Source: Oscillospiraceae bacterium (GTDB taxonomy: Bacteria > Bacillota > Clostridia > Oscillospirales > Oscillospiraceae). Taken from it: a DNA stretch of 46,067 bases. Within the stretch, counting starts at the first letter, position 1; the number at the start of each line of letters is the position of its first letter. The stretch lies in contig SVKY01000012.1 of the NCBI GenBank assembly GCA_015068235.1, positions 1 to 46,067 on the forward strand. The letters run 5' to 3'. A program made the translations under genes and the position numbers. Shown piece after piece: positions 1-9,301 of this stretch. Below the pieces are notes generated by a model. The model searched no databases, had not been told where the DNA came from, and was given only the letters and a program-made list of their open reading frames with translations.

Positions 1-1
1 C

Positions 2-1060
2 GAGAATCACACTGTCACTTGCGAAAGCTGCGACTATAACGTAAGTGAAGATCACAATTACATTGATGGCACTTGCGTTTGCGGTGCAATTGAAGTCACC
101 GAACCGAAGTATGAGCCGAAGGACAGCCTAAAATTCACAATGTCGATTTCTGTCGGTGCAGAAATGACCGTTACCTACAACATCATGGGCGCAGACGTCA
201 ACTCCTACTCTGACTTCTACCTTGAAGTTAAGAAGGACGTTGCAGGCGGCGATCCCATTACCACGATTTACGGCATCACAGAAGATCGTGAGCAGATGAC
301 GTCAAAGGTCAATCCTGCAACCGGCGAAGCGCTGATGTATCAGGTGACTTATAAGGGCATCAACGCCAAGGAAATGGGTGACAACTTCTCAACGACCCTT
401 TATGCTGTTGGCGAAGACGGAACCATTTACTACGGTACGACCGTTGTCGATTCCATCAAGAGCTACTTGGTTGGAAAGATCGATGCAGACGCTTCTATCC
501 CCGAGCTGAAAACCATGGCAGTTGACATGCTGAAATATGGCGCCGCTGCTCAGGTCAGACTTAGTTACAACACAGAAAATCTTGTCACCGCAGACCTGAC
601 CGAAGAACAGTTGTCTTACGCAACCACGGAAATTCCCGAGGCTGTGAACAACGCAGCTTCCACCGGCACCGGCGCAGCCGTGAACACCAACATCACGGTG
701 ACTTCCAGAGTGCAGTTGAATTTGTCCTGCATCTACACCACCGCAACCGACCCGAATGCGGTCAAGTGTGTCATCACTGACAGCGAGGGCAAGGTTTTGG
801 CGGAAATTGCAGCGACCAACAAGGGCAATATCATGTTCTCCGCAATTTATGAGAACGTGGGTGCAAAGGAAATGCGTGATGTCATCAATGCCACCTTCTA
901 CGAAGGCGAAACCGCAATCTCCCAAACCGTCTCCTGGAGCGTGGAAAGCTATGTTGCCCAAGTCAGAGCCAAGATCAACGTCGCGGAGGACGAACTGAAC
1001 ATGGTCAACGCCATGCTCACCTACGGAGATTCCGTCGCCGCCTACATGGAGGCAAAATAA
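2..1060 (+). CDS. C-terminal part of a secreted/cell-surface protein (5' truncated by window)
   Basis: The reading frame is open from base 2 to the TAA at 1058-1060, so the first in-frame ATG at 140 is unlikely to be the true start. The visible N-terminal part carries a Cys/His module (HTVTCESC, then GTCVCGAIE), a type of short Cys-rich repeat seen in large surface proteins of gut Firmicutes. Two related beta-rich domains of about 140 residues follow. Both contain a Y-K/E-[GN]-[IV]-[NG]-AKEM motif and end in a predicted helix (AVDMLKYGAAAQ in the first, VNAMLTYGDSVAAYM in the second), so they look like a tandem duplication. No catalytic motif, SLH, LPXTG or dockerin is visible in this part. 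The function is unknown; binding or scaffolding at the surface is an inference. A strong hairpin follows the gene. Confidence 0.75.
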   Translation, partial: ENHTVTCESCDYNVSEDHNYIDGTCVCGAIEVTEPKYEPKDSLKFTMSISVGAEMTVTYNIMGADVNSYSDFYLEVKKDVAGGDPITTIYGITEDREQMTSKVNPATGEALMYQVTYKGINAKEMGDNFSTTLYAVGEDGTIYYGTTVVDSIKSYLVGKIDADASIPELKTMAVDMLKYGAAAQVRLSYNTENLVTADLTEEQLSYATTEIPEAVNNAASTGTGAAVNTNITVTSRVQLNLSCIYTTATDPNAVKCVITDSEGKVLAEIAATNKGNIMFSAIYENVGAKEMRDVINATFYEGETAISQTVSWSVESYVAQVRAKINVAEDELNMVNAMLTYGDSVAAYMEAK

Positions 1061-1115
1061 CGCAAAACGACAGCAAATCAATCACGCAAAACACTGAAAA
1101 ACAACATCGCAACCT

Positions 1116-1163
1116 AATCAATCAAACGGGTGAAGCCGATCGGCTTCACCCGTTTGATTGATT
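1116..1163 (+). terminator. Long perfect hairpin downstream of the surface-protein gene
   Basis: A 23-nt arm (1116-1138) is exactly complementary to 1141-1163, with only AT between them. The hairpin lies 56 nt after the stop codon. The T-run behind it is poor, so Rho-independent termination is likely but not certain. It may act in both directions between the two convergent surface-protein genes. Confidence 0.6.
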
Positions 1164-1175
1164 CATATTGTATTT

Positions 1176-1206
1176 CAAATTCCGATTTGTCGAACAGAAC
1201 GTATCA
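1176..1206. repeat. Lone end of the AAATTCCGATTTATCG repeat family
   Basis: CAAATTCCGATTTGTCG at 1176-1192 differs from the family terminus by one base (G for A). The following GAACAGAACGTATCAA closely matches the reverse complement of the subterminal sequence at the right end of the copy ending at 28672. No second terminus was found nearby, so this looks like a decayed or solo end. Confidence 0.6.
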
Positions 1207-1261
1207 AGCCCTATCTTATTTTAATCGAAATTCAGTATGAGTGGGTCTTATCAAATAAGAA

Positions 1262-1283
1262 GAGGGCGGCAAAAGCCGCCCTC
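1262..1283 (-). terminator. Intrinsic terminator of the protease/nucleotidase gene
   Basis: GAGGGCGGC (1262-1270) pairs perfectly with GCCGCCCTC (1275-1283) around an AAAA loop. Read on the minus strand it is followed by TTCTTATTTG, a moderate U-tract. It lies 25 nt after the stop codon of the gene at 1308-7976. Confidence 0.8.
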
Positions 1284-1307
1284 AAAGTTATGCGTTATAT
1301 CGATTCC

Positions 1308-4300
1308 TCACTGGAGGTAACGATAGATGATGGTTGCGAACTCAGCACGAGTTGCGTTGTCAGTCGGGTTCAGGTTGCGATTCTGGTCGCCGCTGAAGAT
1401 TCCTTCGCTGACAGCCCAGCTCATTGCTTCGCTTGCCCATGCGCTGATCTTAGCAGCATCGCCGAAGCCGGTCATATCGGCATCGACCTTCTCTGCGCCG
1501 GCATAGCGGTACAGGATGGTTGCGATCTGCTCGCGGGTAACAGCAGTCATCGGCTCGAAGGTAGTTGCGCTCATGCCCTTGACAACGTCATTTGCCTGCG
1601 CCCATGCGATAGCATCGGAGTACCACTCGCCAGCCTTAACATCGGTGAAGGTGGAAGGTGCGCTAACTGCGGGAGAACCTGCAGCACGGTACAGAACCGT
1701 GACGACCATTGCACGAGTCAGGGTATTGCCCGGAGCGAACTTGTTGTCGCCAACGCCGTTCATGTAGCCGCTGTTGACCATGAAGTCGACTGCATTATGA
1801 TACCACTCAGAAGCACTCAGATCGCTGAAGCTGCCGCAGGAGCAAGCCAGCTTAGCAATATTCTCGGTCGAGGTCTCGCCGCACAAGGTGCAGGTGTAGG
1901 TCATAACGCCCTCAGCAGTACAGGTAGCTGCAGTGGTGACAGTGCCGTTGTCGAACTGATGCTCGCACGGAGTCTCGGAAGGCTCAGTGGGCTCCTCGGA
2001 AGGCTCAGTGGGCTCCTCGGAAGGCACAGTGGGCTCTTCGGAAGGCTCGGTGGGTTCTTCGGAAGGTACAGTGGGCTCTTCAGAAGGCACAGTGGGCTCT
2101 TCGGAAGGCTCGGTGGGCTCTTCGCTCGGTTCCTCAGAAGGCTCTTCGGTCGGCTCTTCAGCGATGATCTCGATTCTGCCTTCGCCGTTGATGTCGCCGT
2201 AGTTTGCGCCGAGGACGGAGTTGTCAGCCTTGATGGTGGGCAGATCGCCGTCTGTGGGGAAGGAGGCAGCATAGTTTGCAAGTACGAGGTAGTCTTCCAT
2301 GACGTAGTCAAGGACATTGACAGCGCCGTCGAACATTGCAAAGCCGTCGCCCAGATCACGCAGGGTGTAGTTGTAGCCTGCGAGGTTGTAGGTTGCCTCG
2401 AGATCGAGAGCTTCGCCTGCGACCATGACGTTCTTGACACGGTATTCGCCGGTCGGTGCGCCGATCCATACGCCCTTGTCGTCAGCCTGAACGGTGGACT
2501 CAATGTAGCTGTGGATTTCGTAAGTGATGCCGGAAACCTGCAGGAAGCCGCCGTTTTCGCCGACACCGACATTTCTTGCGCCCCATTCCAGAGCATCGAG
2601 CAGCTGCTGACCGGTGATGGTCTGCAGGCAAGCGACGTTGCCGAAGGTGTGAACGGTCTTGGTGGTCTTGTAGGAGATATCGCCAACAGGCATGTCTGCA
2701 CGGATGCCGCCGCCGTTCATGATGGCAACGTCAACGTCCATGCCCATGTTGTCGAACAGATAGTACAGTGCGTCAGCGGTGAAGTCGCCGAGGTTGGTTT
2801 CCTGAGAACGGATCAGGCGGGTGCCTTCGTCGTCCTTGATGCGGAAGTCAACTTCGTTCTTAGCAACGACTTCTTCGAGCAGACCGTCAACCTCGGTCTT
2901 CCACGCCTCAACAGCAGCTGCGACAGTCTCGTCGGACTCAACAGCAGAGGTGAGGAGCTCGGTAGCGATGGTGCCGTCCTTCTGGATGGTCATCTTGCCG
3001 ATTGCATTGAAGTATTCGCCGGTCTGAGTGAGGATGACAGTGTTGCCGTCCTTATCAGCGACTTCCTTGCTCTCCACAGTGCTGTGAGAGTGGCCGTCGA
3101 TGAAAGCATTCAAGCCGGTGGTGTTCTGAATAACGTCTTCGGAGTTCCACGGATCGGAAGCGGGATCATCGCCCAGGTGACCCAGAGCAATGACAAGCTC
3201 TGCGCCCTCTGCCTTGGCTGCGTCGATGGCTGCCTGAACGTCTGCGTACAGGTCTGCGCCGTCAATGCCGCCGGAGATGCCGTAGATGTAGTTGCCGTTC
3301 TCGTCCTGGAAGTATGCGGGAGTGGACTTGGTGAAGGATTCGGGGGTGGTGATACCAACCAAAGCGATCTTCATGCCGTCCATGTTCTCCAGCTCAATGA
3401 CCTTGTAGCTGCTCAGAACATTTTCGCCGCGAACGCCTTCTGCCTCATGGTAGAAGTTGCAGGAGAGGTATTCGAAGTTTGCCTTATCAATGAAGCTCAT
3501 TGCGCCGTCCATGCCATAGTCGAACTCGTGGTTGCCCAGCGTTGCATAGTCATAGCCTGCTGCGTTCATGAGATCAATGATGGTCTGACCCTTGTCCATG
3601 GAGCCGTAAGCGGTGCCCTGTGCGTGGTCGCCTGCGTCAACAAGCAGAACGTCTGCTGCGCACTTTTCAGTCTCAGACTTCAGAGCTGCGACGGTGTCGT
3701 AGGACAGGTCGTTGTCGATGTAGGTGTGGATGTCGTTGGTGTAGTAGATGACAGCCTGATCGACCTTGCCGAAGGTGTAGTATACAACTTCTTCAGCTAC
3801 ATCGGTGCAGCGATAGAGAATGGTGGAGAACCATTCGCTCGGATAGTACTCGCCGTAGTAGGGGATGGAGTCATCATAGATGGCGAACTGCTGAGCCTCA
3901 TCGTCATAGACGAGAACTGCAGTGTAGTTACCCTCATTGTACATAATAGCGGAGTAACCGGTGCCTGCATCTACAACGTACCACTTTGCATACTCGGTGA
4001 CCTCGTCAACGAAGACGATCTCGAATGCATCGTTGGTAGCAAGATACTTGCCGTTGGAAGCGCTCTTGATGGTGTAGATATTCTCGCCGACAGCCTCGAA
4101 GGTGTAGCGGATATCCTGTGCATTGGTGTAGAACTCGATGTACTCAGTACCCATCTCTGCATCTTCCAGAGCGGAAACCTGGGTAGTGTTGCCGTTGCAA
4201 TCCAGAGCCATGGGATCCTCAGTAACCCAGTAGTAGTCCGCATCAATGTTCCAGCCACAGATTGCCCAATCACCGGAGTAATCGTCAGCATAGTCCATGT

Positions 4301-7300
4301 AGTAGTTTGCCTTGTCAAGCTCGACTTCTTCAATGAGTGCATAGAGAGAGTAGAGAGTGTACTCGGTGTCCATGACGAGCATGGAATCGCCCTCGAAGAA
4401 CCAAGGCTCTGCAACGTACCAAACTTCTTCCTCAGAAGCCTGATCGACCTTCTCGCCTGCCCAGAACATGAACTCGTGGCTTTCAATTGCCGGAGCTGCC
4501 GGGAATTCGAAGGTGTCGCCGGTCTTGCAAGCGATGGTCTCAGTGCCGTACGGGCTGACGAGGTTGATCACTGCATCAGCGCCGGTCTCGAAGAAGTATT
4601 CGTAGGTTTCATACTCGTTGGTTGCATAGTCCATTGCGATGACGTATGCAGCGGTCATTCCGCTGATATCGAACTGCGCAGTGAAGCTTGCGCCCTTCTC
4701 GTCAGAGGAGAAGGTCTCAGCAGCAACAATGTTGTAGCCTTCGTCTGCCAGGTAGATTGCCTGCAGATAGTTCTCGTCGGTAGCGGTAACGGTGAGGGTC
4801 ATAGTCTCCTCATCGAGAACGATCTCGTCGAGAGTCGGAGCAGTGTAGTCGACGGTTACGTCGAAGCTCCAAACGTCCTTGATCTCAGTGCTGCCATAGG
4901 GCAGAACTGCGTCGTAGGTGATGGTAGCAACGGTGCCGGAAGGAACATAGTTACCCTCTGCATCCTTGCCGTCCCAGTAGAACGCACCCATTGCCATCCA
5001 TGCAGCATAGTCGCCATCATAGTAAGACTTGGGCAGGTACTCGGTATCGTCCACATAGTAGACCTCGCCGGTTTCCTTGTCGGAAACGGTCATGATCAGG
5101 TGCTCGAGGTTACGGAGCTGATACGGCTCCATGTAGATTGCTTCGGCATAGTTATAGGTACCGTCGGTATCGGGGGTAGAGAATGCGATGTGCTCGGGGT
5201 AGTAGTCGATGTAATCCAGCATATTGTCACCGGCATAAGCATAAGCCGTAGTGATATCCGCATCGGTGATGTATGCGGTCTTCGGCTGGGTGTAGAAGTT
5301 GATCAAGCCGGAGTTTGCATAGGTGTAGCCGTAATCAGCATAGGTGTTGCCCTCTGCGTCGGCGACAGTGCTGTTGAGCCACAGGTTTGCATCAATGATG
5401 TCCATGAAGTCAGCCTCTTCCAGAACGGGAGCCTGCGTCCAGTCACCATAGTATGCCAGGAAGGTAGCGTGGATTTCGCTCCATGCTTCTTCGCCATAAT
5501 ACTCAGTGAAAGTGACGAAGCCTTCGATGAAGGTGCCGTTTTCAAACACTTCATCCAATTCTGCCTTCATAGCCTCGGTGAGCAGGATGGAAACGTCGAT
5601 GTCGATGCTCTCGCCTGCTGCCAGGGTGAATTCAGTGATCTCGGTACCGCCTACGGTAAAGATCGCATTGCAGTCAACATAGTCCGAAGTCAGGGTGTTG
5701 ACAAGATCGCCGTAGGAATCGGTATAGATGTAGTCATACAGAACAGACGCACTCAGATCGCCGTAGTATACGTCGTACTCGGTGTCATTGTTGATCGTGA
5801 CGGAGAAGTCATAAACGCCGGTCTTCTCGGGATCGTCGCCCAACTCCTTGATCGGATCGACAATGTAAGCAGACTCCTGATAACCGAAGATCGCATAGTC
5901 AGAAACAGCCAAGCCTGCGCCCTGCTTACGCGGGGAATAGGGGTAGCCATCTGCATCTGTGAGGATGTAAGCATAGCTCAGCATCAGGGACTTTGCCAGC
6001 TCAGCAGCCTCGTACTTGCTGATCTCGGGGTTCTCCTCGTAGATCATAGCCAGGACGTTTGCATAGGTAGCGGAGGAGTTCGGAGCAGCCATGGAGGTGC
6101 CGCTGTAAACCTCGTATGCATCGTCAGCACCGATGACGGTGGAGTAAATGTTGCCGCCAACGGAGGTCATAGTCGGATCGAGCGTCAGCATCGGAGAGGT
6201 GCCCCAGTTGGAGAAGTCACTCATCAGCCATGCATTTGCATTTTCCATCATGACGGGCAAAGACGGAGAAGCAATCTCCTTGGTCTCAGCGTTCATCAGA
6301 ACCTCAAGAGCAGACATCTCCAAAGAGATGGCAGGAATCTCGAAGGTCTCGATCGCCATGGAGATCATGCCTTCTGCGTTGTTCACAACGATACAGCCGA
6401 TAGCGCCTGCATTGGCAGCAAATTCTACCTTCTCTTCAAACGTATACTCGCCGCGGGATACAACAGCGATCTTGCCGGTAACATCAATGCCTTCGTAATC
6501 TTCAGCAGCACCGAGGGAGATAACGGTCTCCATAACGGGGTTGCCGTCTTCATCAGTGACGGTGTTGCCGTCTTCATTTACTACAGCAACCTCTCTGGTC
6601 ACAATTACATACTCAGCAGTGGTGTCGCCGAAGGTGGTCAGCCACATATCTTCTTCAGCAGTTGCGGAATCCACATACATCAGGTTCGCTTCGCCAACCT
6701 GCACAACCTGAGCCGGATATGCAGTGTTCTCTACGGAAGCAACAGACAGGTTGCCTTCATAGGTGGAGGGAGAAGCAATGGTACCGTAGTCGGTGTAGTC
6801 GGGGCCGACACAGCCGGTGTAGCCTGCATAGATGGTGGAGTAGTACGCCATGGAGTACTCATTACCTGCAGCAACGCTCATAACGATACCTGCGTCAGCC
6901 ATTCTCTGATAAATGTTGCCGTAGATCTCGGTCTCGAGGGAATCGTCATAGGTGAAGCCGTTCTGTGCGCCGATGGACATGTTGACCACGTCTGCGCCCA
7001 ACAGATAAGCATCTTCCAAAGCATCGAAGTAGATATCGGAGGTCGTGCCGCCGCCCTCGTCCTTGAAGATCTTCATGGACAGGAGCTGTGCATACGGAGA
7101 ACCGCCGACGAAGGAATACTCAATGCCGCCGTCCTCGGTAGCCTCGCCGACATAGCCAGCAACAGTACCGGAAACGTGGGTGCCGTGACCGTTATTATCG
7201 GTAACGTCTGCATCCAAATCCGCATAGTCGTATGCAAACGGAACCTTAGCATTGAGGTAAACGCCCTCAGCCTTGGTCTCGATCGCAGCAACTGCTTCCT

Positions 7301-7976
7301 CAGTCAAAACGCCATACTCAGCACTCAAGCCCAGGGAATCCTGGAATGCTTCGTGGGTGGTGTTCAAACCGGTGTCAAGGATCGCAACCGTGATGCCGGC
7401 GCCATCATAGCCATAATAATTGGCAAAATAGTTACCGGTCATAACGTTAGCGTTTTCCATCTTGGTCTCTTTTGCTGCCTTGAGTTCAGGAGCAGCGTAG
7501 CTGTTAGCGATATGTACGGACTTAACGCCCTCGATGGAAGCAATTGCCTCCAAATCGCCGTAAGCAACGTCACAGCTGAAGCCGTTGAGCAAGGTGGTGA
7601 ACTCGTGCTTCAGCTCATAGCTGATGCCCTTCATTTCCTTGCGGACAGCGTTGTGCTCGTTGATCAGCTTCACGCGCTGGTTGGCTGCCTTCTGGCTGCC
7701 TGCCTCAGCGACATCAGCTTCACAATCGCCTTCGAGAATGACGATGGCGCGAACGATCTCGTCATCGGCATACTTGTAGGTGTTGAGCTTGAATTCTTCG
7801 CTCTTGAAGCCCTGCAGTGCTTCTTCCTTAGCGGACTTGTCAGAAGCAACTTCAGTCTTCGCGGTTTTTGCGATCTCCGTGGTCTTGGTCTTCTGTGCGG
7901 CAAAGGCATTGCCCATGCAGCCGAGAAGCATTGCAAGAACCAGGACGAGCGCAAGAACACTCTTGAAATTTCTCAT
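1308..7976 (-). CDS. SLH-anchored fusion of subtilisin-like (S8) protease and 5'-nucleotidase
   Basis: This 2222-residue exported protein has several domains. Residues 1-27 are a lipoprotein-free signal peptide ending AFAA, followed by an inhibitor-I9-like propeptide (about 60-160). The S8 protease has catalytic Asp201 (AILDTG), His264 (GHGTHVSG), oxyanion Asn372 (AAGNE) and Ser628 (GTSMAAP); a PA-type insert separates Asn372 from Ser628, as in C5a-peptidase/lactocepin relatives. Beta-sandwich-like sequence follows to about 1400. A UshA-type 5'-nucleotidase begins at about 1410 with metal motifs TNDIH (Asp1415, His1417), GDHAQG and GNHEFD (about 1481), and its C-terminal domain carries NGGGIRAD. 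A PSEEPT repeat linker (about 1938-1998), a small Cys-pair module and three SLH repeats end the protein. SLH repeats anchor proteins to cell-wall polymer, so both activities should lie outside the cell. The start is fixed by AAGGAGA 8 nt upstream. Having both enzymes in one chain is unusual. The substrates are unknown. Confidence 0.9.
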   Translation of the reverse strand: MRNFKSVLALVLVLAMLLGCMGNAFAAQKTKTTEIAKTAKTEVASDKSAKEEALQGFKSEEFKLNTYKYADDEIVRAIVILEGDCEADVAEAGSQKAANQRVKLINEHNAVRKEMKGISYELKHEFTTLLNGFSCDVAYGDLEAIASIEGVKSVHIANSYAAPELKAAKETKMENANVMTGNYFANYYGYDGAGITVAILDTGLNTTHEAFQDSLGLSAEYGVLTEEAVAAIETKAEGVYLNAKVPFAYDYADLDADVTDNNGHGTHVSGTVAGYVGEATEDGGIEYSFVGGSPYAQLLSMKIFKDEGGGTTSDIYFDALEDAYLLGADVVNMSIGAQNGFTYDDSLETEIYGNIYQRMADAGIVMSVAAGNEYSMAYYSTIYAGYTGCVGPDYTDYGTIASPSTYEGNLSVASVENTAYPAQVVQVGEANLMYVDSATAEEDMWLTTFGDTTAEYVIVTREVAVVNEDGNTVTDEDGNPVMETVISLGAAEDYEGIDVTGKIAVVSRGEYTFEEKVEFAANAGAIGCIVVNNAEGMISMAIETFEIPAISLEMSALEVLMNAETKEIASPSLPVMMENANAWLMSDFSNWGTSPMLTLDPTMTSVGGNIYSTVIGADDAYEVYSGTSMAAPNSSATYANVLAMIYEENPEISKYEAAELAKSLMLSYAYILTDADGYPYSPRKQGAGLAVSDYAIFGYQESAYIVDPIKELGDDPEKTGVYDFSVTINNDTEYDVYYGDLSASVLYDYIYTDSYGDLVNTLTSDYVDCNAIFTVGGTEITEFTLAAGESIDIDVSILLTEAMKAELDEVFENGTFIEGFVTFTEYYGEEAWSEIHATFLAYYGDWTQAPVLEEADFMDIIDANLWLNSTVADAEGNTYADYGYTYANSGLINFYTQPKTAYITDADITTAYAYAGDNMLDYIDYYPEHIAFSTPDTDGTYNYAEAIYMEPYQLRNLEHLIMTVSDKETGEVYYVDDTEYLPKSYYDGDYAAWMAMGAFYWDGKDAEGNYVPSGTVATITYDAVLPYGSTEIKDVWSFDVTVDYTAPTLDEIVLDEETMTLTVTATDENYLQAIYLADEGYNIVAAETFSSDEKGASFTAQFDISGMTAAYVIAMDYATNEYETYEYFFETGADAVINLVSPYGTETIACKTGDTFEFPAAPAIESHEFMFWAGEKVDQASEEEVWYVAEPWFFEGDSMLVMDTEYTLYSLYALIEEVELDKANYYMDYADDYSGDWAICGWNIDADYYWVTEDPMALDCNGNTTQVSALEDAEMGTEYIEFYTNAQDIRYTFEAVGENIYTIKSASNGKYLATNDAFEIVFVDEVTEYAKWYVVDAGTGYSAIMYNEGNYTAVLVYDDEAQQFAIYDDSIPYYGEYYPSEWFSTILYRCTDVAEEVVYYTFGKVDQAVIYYTNDIHTYIDNDLSYDTVAALKSETEKCAADVLLVDAGDHAQGTAYGSMDKGQTIIDLMNAAGYDYATLGNHEFDYGMDGAMSFIDKANFEYLSCNFYHEAEGVRGENVLSSYKVIELENMDGMKIALVGITTPESFTKSTPAYFQDENGNYIYGISGGIDGADLYADVQAAIDAAKAEGAELVIALGHLGDDPASDPWNSEDVIQNTTGLNAFIDGHSHSTVESKEVADKDGNTVILTQTGEYFNAIGKMTIQKDGTIATELLTSAVESDETVAAAVEAWKTEVDGLLEEVVAKNEVDFRIKDDEGTRLIRSQETNLGDFTADALYYLFDNMGMDVDVAIMNGGGIRADMPVGDISYKTTKTVHTFGNVACLQTITGQQLLDALEWGARNVGVGENGGFLQVSGITYEIHSYIESTVQADDKGVWIGAPTGEYRVKNVMVAGEALDLEATYNLAGYNYTLRDLGDGFAMFDGAVNVLDYVMEDYLVLANYAASFPTDGDLPTIKADNSVLGANYGDINGEGRIEIIAEEPTEEPSEEPSEEPTEPSEEPTVPSEEPTVPSEEPTEPSEEPTVPSEEPTEPSEEPTEPSETPCEHQFDNGTVTTAATCTAEGVMTYTCTLCGETSTENIAKLACSCGSFSDLSASEWYHNAVDFMVNSGYMNGVGDNKFAPGNTLTRAMVVTVLYRAAGSPAVSAPSTFTDVKAGEWYSDAIAWAQANDVVKGMSATTFEPMTAVTREQIATILYRYAGAEKVDADMTGFGDAAKISAWASEAMSWAVSEGIFSGDQNRNLNPTDNATRAEFATIIYRYLQ
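1969..2165 (-). repeat. In-frame 21-bp repeats encoding the PSEEPT linker
   Basis: About seven degenerate 21-nt units encode PSEEPT[EV] heptads inside the SLH-anchored protease/nucleotidase. This is a Pro/Glu-rich spacer that would hold the catalytic domains away from the SLH wall anchor. Because the units are near-identical DNA, the copy number probably varies by slippage or recombination. Confidence 0.85.
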
Positions 7977-8061
7977 ACTTTCGTCTCCTTTTCAAAATTT
8001 TTAGGTAGTGCCGTCCTTCCCGGAGTGTATCCCTATACCCCGAAAAGTATATAGTTATACC

Positions 8062-8099
8062 TGTAGACATTGTAGCAAAATTATTCCTGCTTGTCTACA
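8062..8099 (-). promoter_or_regulatory. Promoter with flanking inverted repeat for the protease/nucleotidase gene
   Basis: On the minus strand, -35 TAGACA (8092-8097) and -10 TACAAT (8069-8074) are separated by exactly 17 nt, about 95 nt upstream of the start codon. The promoter is bracketed by an 8-nt inverted repeat, TGTAGACA (minus strand, 8092-8099) and TGTCTACA (minus strand, 8062-8069), with centres 30 nt apart. One arm covers the -35 and the other begins at the end of the -10. This is the geometry of an operator bound by a dimeric regulator, although no regulator can be assigned. Confidence 0.65.
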
Positions 8100-8193
8100 T
8101 TTTTCTTCGATTTCAGCATAAAATTTTTCAATACTTTCATTCATTATTTTGGTAAATTATCCAAAGCAAAGCAGCACCTGCTTATAAATGTAA

Positions 8194-8218
8194 AAAAACT
8201 GCCATAAAGGCAGTTTTT
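8194..8218. terminator. Terminator at the end of the ethanolamine operon
   Basis: AAAAACTGCC (8194-8203) pairs with GGCAGTTTTT (8209-8218) around a five-base loop. The A/T flanks let it work on both strands. It overlaps the eutH stop codon (8217-8219) and closes the minus-strand eut operon. Confidence 0.85.
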
Positions 8219-9296
8219 ACCGTGCAATTTTTCTTGTCAGTAATAGTGCCAACAGCACGGCACTGACACCGCCGACGAGCTTGGCGACGATCACAGGAAG
8301 CAGCATTTGTGCATCGTAGCCTGCGGTAAAGCCCAAATGATCTCCGAACACGAACGCTGCCGACACCGCAAAGGCAACATTGAGCACCTTGCCTCGGTCG
8401 TCCATATCCTTCATCATGCCGAACATGGGGATGGAGTTTGCCAAGCTTGCCACCATGCCAGCTGCTGCAACATCGTTCATGCCCATAATGCTTCCGAGCT
8501 TCATTAGGGGCTTCTTGAAAATTTTTGTGATGAAAAACACCAGCGGAAACGCACCTGCCAAAACAAAACCGATGCCTGCCACGACCTCCACACCGTCAAA
8601 CAGCGGCGCCATGCCCTCAATCACCGTAATGCCCGTCAGATATTCAAACACTCCTGCGGCAAGTCCGATCGTGATCACAGCTAAGATGATTCGTCCGAAC
8701 CACAAAAAGCCTGTGACCATCGCTTTTTCGAACTTCCAAAGTCCCAAGGAGATCAGCGCTGCAAACAAAACGATTGGAATTAAATTGCGCAGGATCATCA
8801 CGATCTCAAAGCCGGCAACCAAGCCGCCGACCAATGCGCCGATCGGAATGGTGATCACGCCTGCCAGAACGCCCTTTGCAAGCGCTGCTCTGTCCTCGGG
8901 CTTAATAATGCCCAAGGCGATCGGGATCGTGAAAACGACCGTTGCACCGAGCATGGAGCCGATGATCAAACCGCCAAACTGTGCAGCCTCCTTGCTTTGT
9001 GCCAACTCCTGCGCCAAGGGTGCACCGCCCATGTCATTTGCAAGGATCGTACCTGCAAACATTGCAGGATCAGCACCCAAAAAGCGATACGCAGGCACAA
9101 GGATCGGCTTGAGCAGGTCCGCAAGCACTGGCGCAAGCGCCAAAATACCGAGCATGGACAACGCAAGCGCACCGATCGCCAAGATTCCTTCCTCGAATTG
9201 CTTGCCGATGCCGAATCGGGATCCAAAAATGCGGTCAAGTGCACCCAAAACCATAAAAATCGCCATCAGCCAAAGAATGATCTCATTTACCGACAT
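8217..9296 (-). CDS. eutH: Ethanolamine permease/transport protein EutH
   Basis: This 359-residue integral membrane protein has about ten hydrophobic segments and motifs typical of EutH, such as ANDMGGAPLAQ and a long run ending in LLALLLTRKIAR. EutH imports or facilitates entry of ethanolamine at low external concentration or low pH. The open frame extends upstream to 9554, but GGAGGC lies 8 nt before the ATG at 9294-9296 and the upstream residues are the shadow of eutN, so MSVNEIILWLM is taken as the start. It is the last gene of the operon, 5 nt after eutN. The length fits Firmicute EutH, which is shorter than the enterobacterial form. Confidence 0.93.
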   Translation of the reverse strand: MSVNEIILWLMAIFMVLGALDRIFGSRFGIGKQFEEGILAIGALALSMLGILALAPVLADLLKPILVPAYRFLGADPAMFAGTILANDMGGAPLAQELAQSKEAAQFGGLIIGSMLGATVVFTIPIALGIIKPEDRAALAKGVLAGVITIPIGALVGGLVAGFEIVMILRNLIPIVLFAALISLGLWKFEKAMVTGFLWFGRIILAVITIGLAAGVFEYLTGITVIEGMAPLFDGVEVVAGIGFVLAGAFPLVFFITKIFKKPLMKLGSIMGMNDVAAAGMVASLANSIPMFGMMKDMDDRGKVLNVAFAVSAAFVFGDHLGFTAGYDAQMLLPVIVAKLVGGVSAVLLALLLTRKIAR

Positions 9297-9301
9297 ATTT
9301 T

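Noticed and set aside
1969-2165. Regular 21-bp repeats that might be a CRISPR array
   Set aside because: The units are contiguous without unique spacers and encode an in-frame PSEEPT linker.
1158-8054. A 2298-codon open frame on the plus strand opposite the protease/nucleotidase gene
   Set aside because: It is a shadow created by codon usage of the real minus-strand gene: the translation lacks known domains, has no ribosome binding site and runs through the promoter and terminator of the real gene.
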